Of a stretch of 64,000 nucleotides of DNA, positions 12,389-24,166 are shown in pieces. The DNA is from Botryosphaeria dothidea (taxonomy: Eukaryota > Ascomycota > Dothideomycetes > Botryosphaeriales > Botryosphaeriaceae): NCBI GenBank assembly GCA_011503125.2, contig WWBZ02000009.1:682001-746000 (forward strand). The letters run 5' to 3'. Every line of letters starts with the position of its first letter. The first letter of the stretch is position 1. A program made the position numbers and the translations under genes. The notes beneath the pieces were generated by a model. The model ran no database searches. It was not told the origin of the DNA and saw only the letters and a list, made by a program, of their open reading frames with translations.

Positions 12389-14498
12389 CGTAGAGATATT
12401 GTGACGACGAATAGGCCAGCATTAATGATTTGATATGTCAAAAAACGTACTTTGTGTTTCCTTGCGTACACTACAGTAGATCATGTTTTTCCTTACTCTC
12501 CCCGCGACGCCGACCGTTAGAACGCCTTTTCGCCACCTAGAAGAAGATGAAGGATGAAGACGGACACGACGGAGCCGACGACGATGCTGCCTTCTGAGGC
12601 ACTAGACGCCGCCGATCCCGCCGAGAACGACGTCGCCGAAGCTTAATTCTTCCACGGACGAGGAGGACGGCGAAGCAAAGAAGAAAGGACCGCAATGCTT
12701 TGGAAACACGAGTATAGACGTATCACATTTCGCGCGCATGTTTTCCCCTCCTTTTTTTGGTCATTAATGTATTTCATACATCGTATTCCATTTCTTATTT
12801 CCATTCCATTTTCTCTAACAAAGCATATTTGGGAGTTGCAAAGCAGTGGCGGCTATGAACGAATGAAAAGAATGAGCTCTTGTTAGAGAGCTCCGGTGTA
12901 TGGTAGTTGTGGGCGTAGAGAGGGTGTAAAGTCGGTTGTTGAAGATGCAGTGGAGATACCTTTTTCGCATATAGAAACACAAGAGTTTTTCGGACACGCA
13001 TTATTGCTTCTGTTATGACCGCTTTGCCCGAGAAGAAAAATTCGAAACACATCGCTTTCCGCGCACTTCCTAGCGCGCATTGCCGTCGCCCCCAAAATGG
13101 TTGCTAAAAATGAGTCGCATGCCTGAGGCTCAGACCGTATCACGTTATTTCAAATGCACACGTACTCGTTGGCTGACCGGCTGCCTGTTGTTACGACTTG
13201 TTGGGCAAGGACGACGACGTGGCTCGATTAATGGGTTGCATGCGAAGCTTGCATAAGGCGCACCGTAAGGCTTCCCTACACACCTTCTTGTCTCTCTCTT
13301 GCCTTCATGTTTCCGTTGCCTGCCCCCTCAAAGCCACCACCAACAATATATTGATCGCGTTTTGATTTCTTTTGCGGGGATGCCTGCATCCGCGGTCCCG
13401 ATAGAGTTGACGTGGTACAGACTCATCCTTCCTTCCCCACGCGCTTCTGTATGCACAAATGCGACAAGAATCCTTCTCGTGTCGTTCGTACGCCCTTGGC
13501 GTTGTTGCTTCGCGCGAAAGACAAGCCACGCTTGTTTTCATGGCGTCGAAGGACCATCGTAGCACAGAGCGCGTACCGCATATTCCCACAACATCTTTTC
13601 CCGGGAGAAAAAATTGATGAGCTGTTTCTCCATCCCACGAATATTCCCCGGGTCGAATGGCAAGACGAACGAACGCCATCTTGGCGCCCCGAGGCGGAAA
13701 AATATCCGCACCCCTTCCCTGCCGCTCCCCAGACGTGTGTTGTCTTGGCCAGACGACCCTTGCTAATTATCGCTGCGCGCGCTCGCCTCCCCAGCCACCG
13801 CTCGGCTGCACAATCGCCCAACAGAAAGAAACCCCCATGACGAGCAGTACGCCCTTTCCCCCCACCACCCCCCCCCCCACAAGCGCTCTCTGATCGCCCA
13901 TCGGATCGATCACGTACAGACAGGCGAAGTCTGAGTTCGAAGAAAGAGTGAGGATCGCCCGGCTGCGCGGCACGCGTGCACATGCAGGCCGCTGCAACGC
14001 ATGCTCCCACAACAAAACTCTGTCTGGGCGGAGCGGGTGGCGAAGGGGATAGAAAGGGTAGGAAGCTTCGACGGCACGTCGTCCGAACAACCTCACGATG
14101 CGCACTGGGCAATTTTGCACGGGCTGGGGACGGCCGGCCGGTGAGCTTGAGTCTCTTGCTTGTGATTGCTTGTGCTCGAAGCTTCTCCCTCGAGGCGGGC
14201 TGGGAATGCGATCTTTTCGTATTCTTGTTCGCGATGGAGGATGGAGGGACGGTCCGGCCGGCTGCGGCGTCATGTGCGGGGGTGCGCGGACGGGTGTGGC
14301 GTCGAGAATCATGAACGTTGCTGGAGGAGAGGGCCGGGCCGCAGTGAGATCAATCAGGCCATTATTGCCTGCGGTCAGTGCGATTTTTTGCGGTCGAGGG
14401 GAACGAGAGCGGGTGGCCTGGATGGTTGGATGGTGTCGGCTATCTGTTATTATTCTAGATCTATGTTCCTCTGCACTGATCTGCCATGCCTGCGATCT
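12389..14498. other. Long intergenic region between carbonic anhydrase and WDR6-like gene
   Basis: This is 2.1 kb between two 3' ends (convergent). Open frames up to about 230 codons exist but are Gly/Arg/Ser-rich without family resemblance. A poly-C tract lies near 13865-13878. A small noncoding RNA or an unrecognised short gene could be present, but nothing supports one. Confidence 0.45.
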
Positions 14499-17400
14499 CT
14501 ACTGTACGTCAACTGTCCACGCTTCCATGCCCACCCCCACAACCATCACGGTCCGCTTCTGCTCGATCGATCCGTCGCCTGATTCGGCCGCGAGAAGAAC
14601 CACGTCCGAGACATCCGCCACCGCCGTCCCTTTGTCTGCGAGCCTCCTCGCATCCAGCGCATCGGCGCCCGCCTTCTCCTCGTCAACGACAATCTCCCAC
14701 ACTTTTACTCGCTGATCACTGCCGGACGTGACTGCAAGAAGCCTTGTCACTGACTGCTTCTGCCCAGGCTGGCATGCTAGCAACACCGCTCCAGTGACCG
14801 TGGCAGCGTGCGCACGTGGGATAAGGAGTGTGCTTGCTTCCGGCGGGTCGCCGGATTCCCGGGAATGTAAGAGGGTGAAGGCAATAGCGTTGTCGTCGCC
14901 GGCTGTGAGGAGCAGGGTTGCTGATGGGGAGAGCGGATACGAGGCGAGGGACTTAACTGTGCTCTGGTGGATGCGCTTGCGAGTGATGAAGGGCAGGGAT
15001 AGAGGTTCAGGAAGGTCTGAAGAGTTAGCTTGAGGCGGGCTGGGAGATGGAGATGGGGCTGGTAAAGGCCAGAATGCAATGTGTCCGTCCGTTCCAGCAG
15101 TGAGTAGGAGAGACGGGTTGAGATGGGTCGTTTGCGTGAGGCAGGATGTGAGGTAGGTCCCCACGTGGAGGAGAGTGAAGGTCTTGGCAGTAGACGTTGA
15201 GGTATATGCGTATGTCTGTGGTAAGTAGAAGGTCAGTGACTGCTTGTGGGTACTGACACCGGGGATGGGCTTACCCGAAGAGTTGAATCCGAGTACACCA
15301 AAGCGATGAGGAACTCAGCATCACTATCCTCGTCCTTGGCGGATGACGTTTCCTCTTGAATGTCGAAGCTCATTATTCGCAGATCAGGGAGCTCACTTTC
15401 CGGCGCGCAGACTGCCTCGCAGACCACACCAAGACCGATGACCGGAACCCTACGTATCCTCCAGACGAAAAACTCCTCGTATCCACCGCTGCTAAACAAG
15501 AATCTTCCGTCATCGGACCATGCGAGATGCTGTATACCTGTGACATGCTTCCGTAGTACTCTCACGCATTTGAAGTCGGGTTGGCGACTGTCATGCGTGG
15601 TATACTCAAAGACACAGATCGTGGTGTCTTCCGCTCCCGTTGCGATTATGCGCGGGTCGCTTTGACAAGTAGCGGCAGCCTTGATCTCCCTGCCATGGCC
15701 GCCACGCCGGATAGTTCGATGCGATAGCGTACTTGTAGAATACAGCTTCAGGGTAGAAGCTTGGTTCCACACGAAAGTACCTCCTTCTCCTGTCTTGGCT
15801 GGACAAAAGCTCCAGATGCGGTGGGCGCCGCCGCATTCCACGGAGAAGATCTCTTCCTCCGTAGAGGCATTTACGACGACAAAGTGCTTGCCGCGAAAGC
15901 CGTAGACGATGGGAACACCCTTGTCAACAAAGCAGCCTTCGGCGTTCGGGCCAAACGGTAAGTTAAGCCGATGGGCGACAACGACAGGTTTATCGGAGAA
16001 AACCTCCGTTGCCGCATAACGGCCGTCTCGCCCAACGGACAGTAAATGGCCGAGGAGGCTTGACTGTTGCAATGATATCGTTGACGGTACCCAAGCTAGG
16101 GAAGTCACTGTTTCCGGCGCATGAAGCTCAAAAATGGCGCTGGGCTCGAAAACTTCATCGGTGGGATTTTCCTCTAGGGTCTGGTTTGAGAATGTTGCCA
16201 CCAAGCCACTTCTTGCGCCGAGGAAGATCAGTGCTTGATTCGAAATCGGGATATACAGAGCGCTGGTAACGACGAATGAGCGCGGCAACTGTAGCGCCAG
16301 CTTTTGCATTAATGATAGATGCAAGGAATCAGAATCACACGAGAAAAGGAAGCATTCGGCCGCCTTGGCGCCGACTGTTGTGACAATGAGGTTGACGACC
16401 CTGGAACCGTCCGGCTTCCAAAAGTGAGAAGCGAAAATTGCCGAGACCTTTCGGCTTACTCGGGCAATGATGGGACACTCGCGGATGCGATCCTGGTAGC
16501 AGTAAATAGCTCCGCTACTCCCTGCTAGAAAAGCCATGCCGCACTCAGGCAGACCAACCGATACTGAGTAGCCCTTCAGGTCGTCAATCTGGTCCACGGC
16601 CTCCCAGACGAAACTGTTGTCGTCCTGTCGACCACGAATAATTTTTCCGCTGTTGGTCACGGATACGACCAGGCTGTAAGAGACGAAGCCACAGCATCTG
16701 TGCGCGTCTGTTGTTGGCTGAGGCGATACTGACTCGAGTGGTTTTAAGGGCCAGTGGTAGCTGACAACGGCGCTATCTGCCGCACCGGTGACGGTTTCAA
16801 AGCTAGCGAAATCCGGGGAAATAGCCAAGTCCATGGCCCAGATGTTCTTTCCCACGTGAAAAGCTCGCGTGTCCACAAGCTTCGCATTGACTTTCAAGCG
16901 CGACGGTTCGGACTGTCCGGATGACGTGCAGTCGAGATCCCAGACGCGACTTGTTGCATCCTCGCCGAAAGACACGAAGCGAAGGCCCTGGTGAGCTGGG
17001 TGACCAACGAAGCGAATTGCCCACACGCGTGAAGTGTGTCCCCATGCCACGGCGAGGCATTTTTCCTGGTCAGAGGTGACGTTGGCGCCGAAACCTGTCT
17101 CTCGGTCCTGCACTAAGCCCAGAGCGTCATCAGAAGTCGAGAGGCCCCTGCCATCTGGGAGCTGGGAAATATCCCAGATGCGTACGGTCCGATCATCGCT
17201 GCAGCTCGCCAGCAGCTGGTAGCGAGAGCCTTCGTCTTCCGGGAGAAAGAAGTCGGGCGATATCCGGACGCCGAAGACAGAGCCCTCGTGGCCTGTGAAA
17301 AAATGGTGGACGCTTGACCGGGGTTGGGTGAGGTCAGAGAAATCGCAGGACCAGACCAGGATCTCACCGAAGGCGGTTCCTGAGGCGACAAGCACCTTGG

Positions 17401-18011
17401 CTGCGGAGAGCCAAGAGAGATGTGCCGAATAGAGGATGCAGCGGGAGCTGACGGTCAGGAGGGAGGTGGTCAAGAGGGGCGCAGTGGGGTTACAAGTACT
17501 TGGCGAGTTGCTTGTCCAGCAAAGTCGTACGATTTGGTTGTGAGCCGTAACAGCCACAGTGGTCGCGGCAGGAGGATCACTGGCAAGGGAAGCAGAGCTT
17601 GAGGGGCTGTCAAGCTCATTAAAAGGGTGGGCAAGATCTAAAACCCAGTCTGAAACCCGGGCGGCAGGACCCTGGTCCAGGGCGAATATACGTGCAACTT
17701 CATCATGCGCGAGCCGAAGGCAACGGACAAGATGACCTCCGTATGCGATGAAGGATGAGTAATGGGGTTGGGAGTCATCAATAACTACAAGGCCGTGGAC
17801 GGCCTGGTTCTCGAAGATTTTCTCCGTCAAGACGCATTCGGAATTGTCCTTGAGGAAAACGCGCAGAAATGGGCCTTCGGCAGCGAGTATGTGCCGCTGT
17901 GTGTAGGCCAGTGCGGTCACTGGAGTGCGGGTGCATGCATGCTGGTGCGCGATGAGTACCGATGAGCAGACTAATGAGTGAAGGGCAGCTCACATGCAGC
18001 GGGGTGGACAT
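14499..18011 (-). CDS. RTT10: WD40-repeat protein, WDR6/Rtt10 (Trm734) homologue
   Basis: Three exons on minus: 18011-17994 (18 nt), 17941-15275, 15215-14499, giving 1133 residues. The tiny first exon encodes MSTPLH and joins in frame to HACTRTPVTALAY, then ILAAEGPFLRVF, the characteristic N-terminus of WDR6-like proteins. WD-type repeats recur throughout, for example LLASCSDDRTVRIWDI, FVSFGEDATSRVWDL and LLLTAGTDGHIAFW. The yeast member (Rtt10/Trm734) partners Trm7 in 2'-O-methylation of tRNA wobble position 34 and also acts in endosomal recycling. It is cytosolic. It shares a 317 bp promoter region with SPT5 on the other strand. Identification is strong at family level. Confidence 0.87.
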
Positions 18012-18328
18012 CAGGATAGACTTAAGTGACGAGCATGGTGTTGAGCAGAGAAATGTGGTGCGCGTTAAGAATTGCCGGAGTTCTCCCGGCTAGCGGCGGG
18101 ACTCCGGTCGCCCCCGTCCAGATTGTCAGCCACGCTAGTGCGCGCAGCTGCAGCAACCTGGACCTCCATCGTCACTACAAAGAAACATCTCTCACCCCGC
18201 CCGTCCCTCGACCAAACACCAAACACTCCACTCCGCCTCCCGTCGTGCGTTCTCCCTCTATCGAAAGCCCGTCGCACCTCGCCCACGAACCATCGTCGCG
18301 CTCACGCCGCGCATCGCGCAATTGCAAC
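18012..18328. promoter_or_regulatory. Bidirectional promoter of RTT10-like gene and SPT5
   Basis: This is 317 bases between two divergent start codons. No TATA box is obvious. The half nearest SPT5 is C-rich with CT runs. Both neighbours are housekeeping genes, which fits a shared constitutive promoter. Confidence 0.5.
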
Positions 18329-21300
18329 ATGGCGTCCAACCGCGACGCTGACCTCGCTGGTTCCGAATCCGACGACGAGCCTTTCAACTACGAACCCGCA
18401 GTCGGCTCCGACAACGAGGACCGCGATGACGACCACAATAACGACAACGACGATGAAGACGAAGTGAGGCAGAGCAGACCCGGCTCCAAGAAGCCTAGCC
18501 GGCACCAGAGCCCCGACGACGACGAGGGTGGTGCAGCCGATGAGGATGAGGACGGCGGCGAAGATGAAGAGGGCGGTGACGACGAGGATGAGGATGAGGA
18601 GGATGACGATGACGAAGATGAGGAGGAGGTCGTCGTAAGTCCACACTACGCGCCGCTCAGCGCATCCTCTGCCGAGTATCAAATTGGCTGACGCTCTCAC
18701 AGGGTCACCAGCGCAAGCGCCGCAAGCGCGACGCTCGCCTTCAGTTCATTGATGTCGAAGCCGAAGTCGACGAGGAAGACGAAGAGGAGTTGGATGAAGA
18801 TGACGAGCTCCCGGAAGACACTCACCCTGATGACCTCCTCGATATGCCCGCCGGCGCCGAGAACGATGACCGTCGCCACAGGGAGCTGGACAGACAACGT
18901 GAGCTTGAGGCAAGCATGGATGCCGAGAAGCAGGCCGCTGCGCTCAAGGAACGTTACGGACGCAACCGCGCTTCGGCAGTGCATTCGGATGTTCTCCCCC
19001 AGAGACTTCTTCTGCCCAGCGTTGATGACCCTACCATTTGGGGTGTTAAGTGCAAGCCTGGCAAGGAGAAGGAAGTTGTCTACGATATCATGAAGAGGTT
19101 CGAGGACCGTCTGGGCACCCGCGAGCCCCTCGAGATTTGCTCCGTCTTCGAGCGCGGCAACGTCATGTCCGGCTACATCTACGTCGAAGCTCGGAAGCAA
19201 GCCGCCGCCCTGGCTGCTTGTGAGAACATCTCCTTCTGCTATCCTCGCGGCAAGATGATTCTGGTTCCCCTCAAGGAAATGCCCGATTTGCTCCGTGTGA
19301 AGAAGTCGAAGGAGCTTGCTGAGGGCATGTATGTCCGGATAAAGGGCTCTGGTCTTTATGCCGGTGATTTGGCTCAAGTAACGGAGGTGGAGTCCAACGG
19401 AAACGAGGTTACGGTCCGCTTGATTCCCCGTCTTGATTACGGTCTCAACGAGGATCCCAACGCATTGCCCGACTCCAAGCGCAAGCGCCCTGGAACCCTG
19501 ACAACTAGGCCTCCTCAAAGACTTTTCAACGATGTTGAAGCTAGGAAGAAACATATGAAGTTTTTGACCCAGGAGAACTCTTTGGCCGGCCACAAAATTT
19601 GGAATTACAAGAAGGACCGTTACGTTGATGGATTCCTTGAGAAGACGGTCAAACTGCCTCAGCTCCAGACTGAGAATGTCAACCCCCGCTTGGAGGAAGT
19701 CACAAAGTTTGCAGCTGGTGGAGACGACGGTACTGAGAACTTGGACCTTGCCGCGTTGGCCGCAACCTTGAAGCAGGCATCGACTGGCGCCGACTACATG
19801 CCTGGAGATATGGTGGAGATCTACCAAGGTGAACAGCAAGGTGTTTCTGGCAAAGCTGTCGCGGTGCACAACGACATTGTTACGCTGAGGGTGCAAGAGG
19901 GAGACCTTAAGGGACAGATGGTTGAGGCACCTGTCAAGTCCCTGCGGAAACTGTTCAAGGAAGGTGACCACGTCAAGGTTGTCGGCGGTAGCAAATACCA
20001 CGACGAAGTTGGTATGGTCATCAAGGTTAGAGATGACCGCGTCACTCTCCTCACGGACTCTACCAACCAGGAAGTGACTGTCTTCAGTCGGGACCTTCGT
20101 GTGGCTTCCGACAGTGGTGGTATGCAGGGTGCCTCCAAGTACGATCTCTTCGACCTTGTCCAACTGGATGCCTCTACCGTCGCTTGCGTTATCAAGGTGG
20201 ATCGCGAATCGCTTCGCGTTCTTGACCAGAATGGCGCTGTTCGCACTCTTCTCCCATCAAACATATCGAACCGTGTCGACCGTCGCAAGAATGCTGTGGC
20301 GACCGATCGTGACGGTTCTGAGATTCGCTCAGAAGACACTGTGAAGGAATACGGTGGAGAGCAGCGTCAAGGTCGCGTTCTCCACATTCACCGCAGCTTT
20401 CTCTTCGTTCAGAACAAAAGCCGCGCGGAGAATGCCGGTGTCTTCGTCGTTCGTTCTGGCAACGTTACCACTGTTGCTGCCAAGAGCGGCAAAGTCAGCA
20501 GTGCTGGTCCTGACCTGTCCAAGATGAACCCGCTTCTGCAGAGGCAGGACTTGAGGCAGGGTCCCAATGGCCCCGGTTCAATGGCTCCGCCTAAGACCAT
20601 GGGTCGCGATAGGATGATGGGAAAGACTGTCATTGTTCGGAAGGGTGCATACAAGGGCCTGCTGGGCATTGTTAAAGACACGACCGACCTTGAGGCTCGT
20701 GTTGAGCTGCACACGAAGAACAAGACCATCACAGTCCCGAAGGAGATTTTGACTATCAAGGATCCAGTAACCGGAGCAACCATTGGCCCTGGTACTGGCC
20801 GTGGTCGCGGTATGCCTGGTCAAGGTGGCTTCGGTGGCTCGACGCCTGGCTCTCGTGTGCCAGGAGGTTGGGGTCAGGCCGGGGGCAGAACTCCTATGGC
20901 TGCACAGTCTGGTGGAAGGACGCCTGCATGGGGAGGTGCCTCATCTCGAACCCCGGCATGGCAACAGAGTGGCTCTTCTACTTCGTACGGAGGAGCCGGT
21001 GGCCGCACGCCTGCCTGGAACAGCTCCGGCTCGAGCCGCACTCCTGCTTGGGCTGGCAGCAACGATGGTAGCAGGACAGCCTATGGCGGTGGAGACGGTA
21101 GCCGCACGGCATATGGCGGTGGCACGTCATACGGTGGTAGTACGGCATACGGCGGCAGCACCTCCTACGGTGGTGATTCTGTAAGTCTCAACCCTCATTT
21201 ATCCCCTGACCCAAAGAGAATTTCAATGATCTCCTAACAAAGCCGCTCTTCGTTCCGATGTATGAACAGTCCCGTACTTCTACCTGGTCAGCTTCTTCCC

Positions 21301-21683
21301 GCACTCCACACGGCGCCGGGTCCTCAACCTGGGGTTCCGGCAACGACGGCGGCAGGACTCCCGCTTGGGGCGCCAGCGGTGGCCGCACTCCCGCCTACCA
21401 GCCCAACAGCTTGTCAAGCAAGGACTCGGCTTCCCAGCCCACTCCCGGCTCCTGGGCCCACCCTACACCCGGCGCTTTCGATGCTCCCACTCCCGGCTTC
21501 AGCGCACCGACCCCCGCGGCCGACCAACCGACGCCCAGGTATGGTGGCTACGGTGGCTACGGTGGATATGGTGCCACGCCTGCGGCTGCCCCGACGCCTG
21601 GTGGCTACCCCGAGACGCCCGCTGGCTATGGCCCGCCCGAGACGCCGGCGGCTGGTGGTGGCGATGATGATGGCTACGCTTAG
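18329..21683 (+). CDS. SPT5: Transcription elongation factor Spt5
   Basis: Three exons, 18329-18634, 18703-21180, 21270-21683, giving 1065 residues, close to the yeast protein. Spt5 pairs with Spt4 (DSIF) on RNA polymerase II and promotes elongation and capping. Layout: a very acidic N-terminus (about residues 1-170); the NGN domain near 205-295 (DDPTIWGVKCKPGKEKEV); KOW motifs near 308, 468, 521, 583 and 743 (for example EGMYVRIKGSGLYAGDLAQV and GKTVIVRKGAYKGLLGIV); and from about residue 800 a Gly/Ser/Tyr-rich C-terminal repeat region with repeated RTPAW-like units and TPG/TPA motifs, the substrate of Bur1/Cdk9 in yeast. The last intron splits this repeat region and has a clear CTAAC branch site. 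Nuclear. Confidence 0.97.
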
Positions 21684-22128
21684 AAGTGTTTAGGGTGTTG
21701 AAGTGGATGGCTTGAGGTCAGCGAGACGAGTGCATGCATTGCATTGTTTTCATGGCGTCTTCTCTTTGCGGGTTTCTGGTCTCTTGTATTGATAATTTGA
21801 TGGAGGGGAGGGTTTGACACGGAAAATAACAAATCGAATAGCCGTGCTGATGGACAGGTTCCCGGAACTTTTCTACTGATTCTTTTTCTCCTTTTTATGG
21901 TGAAGTAGTGAACGGGAATGGTCTACAGGAAATGATGCGTGGATGGATGGATAGTGTGGAAAAATAAATGGTCGTTGCGGAAGAAAAAGAGGAGCAGATG
22001 AACTGGAGATTCCGAAAAGTTCTTTATAGGATGTAGTCAGTGGAATGCAAGTAATCAGTCCATATCAGAGTGAGCCTGCTCTCCTCAACAGGTTCGAAGA
22101 AATACAGCATTACCGGTTGGTACGTATC
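21684..22128. other. Convergent intergenic region after SPT5
   Basis: Contains the 3' ends of SPT5 (+) and of the second Zn2Cys6 regulator (-). AT-richer than the flanking genes. No gene seen. Confidence 0.5.
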
Positions 22129-23831
22129 TTAACCAAGTCTATCGATAGCCTCTAGCTCCCTCAATCTACTGCTGGTATGAAAGCCTAGTCTTGTCTCTAT
22201 GTCCTCCATCAATACCCAAAGTCTGCTTCTCATTGCAGCTGATTTGATATGTTTGATAGCTAAGAGTAAAGAATCAGTCAGGCCTTCTGTGATTTTCGAG
22301 CAGTATCGCACCGTAGTAAAGAGGGTTCACAGCGACGACGAGAACGCCGTCTGCTCTACCTTTAGATAAGCAGATTGATGCGATTGAGCGGGCACGTTCC
22401 TGAATTTGTTCCTTCAATGAATGAGCCAATTTGAACACGCATCTGAGCTTAGGCAAACTCACCGTAACTTGGTCCGTAGCTTCAACGAAATACCTGGCTT
22501 TCTCTTCAAGAAGTAGAATCATAGCCATGTGGTAGTATAGCAGGGCAGTGGCTGTGTAGGAGTGTCCCCGTTAGCAACCACACTTCAACATATGCCGGGC
22601 AAAGCTTCCACCGCACCTGCAGTCTCGACCGGAAACCAAACCTCATCCAACCCCTCCGCCAGCGCGCCCTTCAACCTCAACCCCTCAAACGACCCCGGCA
22701 AGCCATCCCGCCAGCCCCTCACCTCCCCCAGCAACCCTTCCACCCCTCCCTCCCCACCATCCACAAAAACACACTGCACCACCCTCGCCAGCAACCACAG
22801 CACCTTCCTCGCCCACACATCCTCCTCCCCCTCGTCCACCCCGCCCCACCGCACCCCCCACCGCGCCGCCGGCCACAGCAACCCCCGCCGCTCCGCCACC
22901 GCCATCGCGACGTCCTGCCGCGCGAAGACCCACAGCCCGGCCTCCTCCAGGCTCGACGCGCGGCGGAAGTCGACGCCGCGCGCGCGCAGCAGCGTGTGCG
23001 CGCCGCGCAGGTGCTTGGCGTAGTCGGCGCTGGGCGCGGCGAGCAGCTCGTAGCTGCCGAGCAGGACGGTCGCGGTGAGGGCCGCCTCGCGCCCGCGCGC
23101 GTCCTCGTGGTCGTGCGGGAGGGCCGCGATCAGCAGCTGCAGGGCTTCGCCGTAGTGGCGCGCCGCGAGCGGGGCGTGGAGGGATGGGAGCGGCGAGGGG
23201 GAGGCGGCGGCGAGGCTGAGGTGCTTGGCGGCGAGGGCGCAGACGGCGCGGAGGATGAGCGGGGAGGCGAGGGCGAGGCGCAGGACGGCGCGGGTGTAGC
23301 GGCGGGCGTGGTCGAGGACGTCCATCCAGGGGCCGATGCCGTGTTGGTAGGTGCGGAGGAGGGTGGCGGATTCGGTGGTGATGGGGTTGGGCGGTGGGGA
23401 GGGGATGGTGGAGGGTGGCCAGGTTGTGGGAGGGGGAGGGGTGTGAGTGGAGTGTTGGGAGTGCTGAATCACTTCCCATGTTGATGCTGGGGCTGAGGCT
23501 GTCTGTGCGGGGTTTGGTGGCGGGGATGAGGGTGTTGCGGTCACTCTGGCGCGGCTGGACGGGGCTGGTGGCTCGCGCCAGTTACACGGGACGATGATGT
23601 TTGCTTGCTTGCAGTCGAGACTCTTCTTTTCGCAGTTTTTGCATCTTGGCCTGCTTTCGTCGCATTTGATGCGGCGGGCACGGCAGGTGGCGCTGAGAGA
23701 ACGTGTCAGACACCGATCGCTAGCAAGTCGCGTAACGTTGGCTCACCATCCTGGAGAAGAGTTAGCACGGTGTCTGTTGATCTTGAAGTTATGGTGGCAC
23801 CTGTTCTGCGGCGTTTGCCTGCTTTTCTCAT
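22129..23831 (-). CDS. Zn(II)2Cys6 transcription factor with a 4-nt microexon
   Basis: Five exons on minus: 23831-23801, 23750-23747 (4 nt), 23692-22617, 22551-22312, 22259-22129, giving 493 residues with all phases consistent. The N-terminus MRKAGKRRRT joins GATG to give Gly-Cys, completing TGCATCRARRIKC, then DESRPRC, KNC and EKKSLDC, a perfect CX2CX6CX6CX2CX6C cluster. The middle is a Pro-rich linker and a helical fungal transcription-factor region (WPAARWGVRW). The C-terminal part follows the family pattern, with ALLYYHMAMILLL, AVNPLYY and SRLRELEAI, each reached by splicing across frame changes. A nuclear DNA-binding regulator is expected. It lies 335 bases downstream of the DUF3433 gene on the same strand. 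Alternative: a first exon running through the first intron, giving SPGC instead of RTGC, but that has no good start codon. Confidence 0.82.
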
Positions 23832-24166
23832 CTTGTGCCAGGGATGGCAAGTTGCACAGTGAGCGGCGTCCCAAGGTTGCGCTTGCCGAGGCCTGTGCGG
23901 ACATCTGCGGGGTACTCAATAGAGAGATCTTTTCAACGCCCAAGGCGGCCTTCTGATAAATCTGCCAATGATTCGACACCTTCGCGCCCCCTCCGCGCGC
24001 CTCCAGCCTCGCTGCCATCTCTGCAACTACCATCTCCACAACCTTCACCAAATGCCACATCGGACTGATTTCCCGCCCACGAACCTGCTTCGAACCAGCC
24101 CAGCCAGCCCTGCAGTCGGCCATCCAAGGAACCAGCGTCTAAATCATTCATTGTAGGTGCGTGCAG
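23832..24166. other. Intergenic region / promoter of the second Zn2Cys6 regulator
   Basis: Lies between the stop of the DUF3433 gene and the start of the regulator, both on minus. A 126-codon open frame crosses it on minus but begins and ends without splice support. No gene seen. Confidence 0.45.

Noticed and set aside
13423..14312. Long minus-strand open frames of 181-229 codons
   Set aside because: They overlap each other in different frames, are Gly/Arg/Ser-rich and match nothing recognisable.
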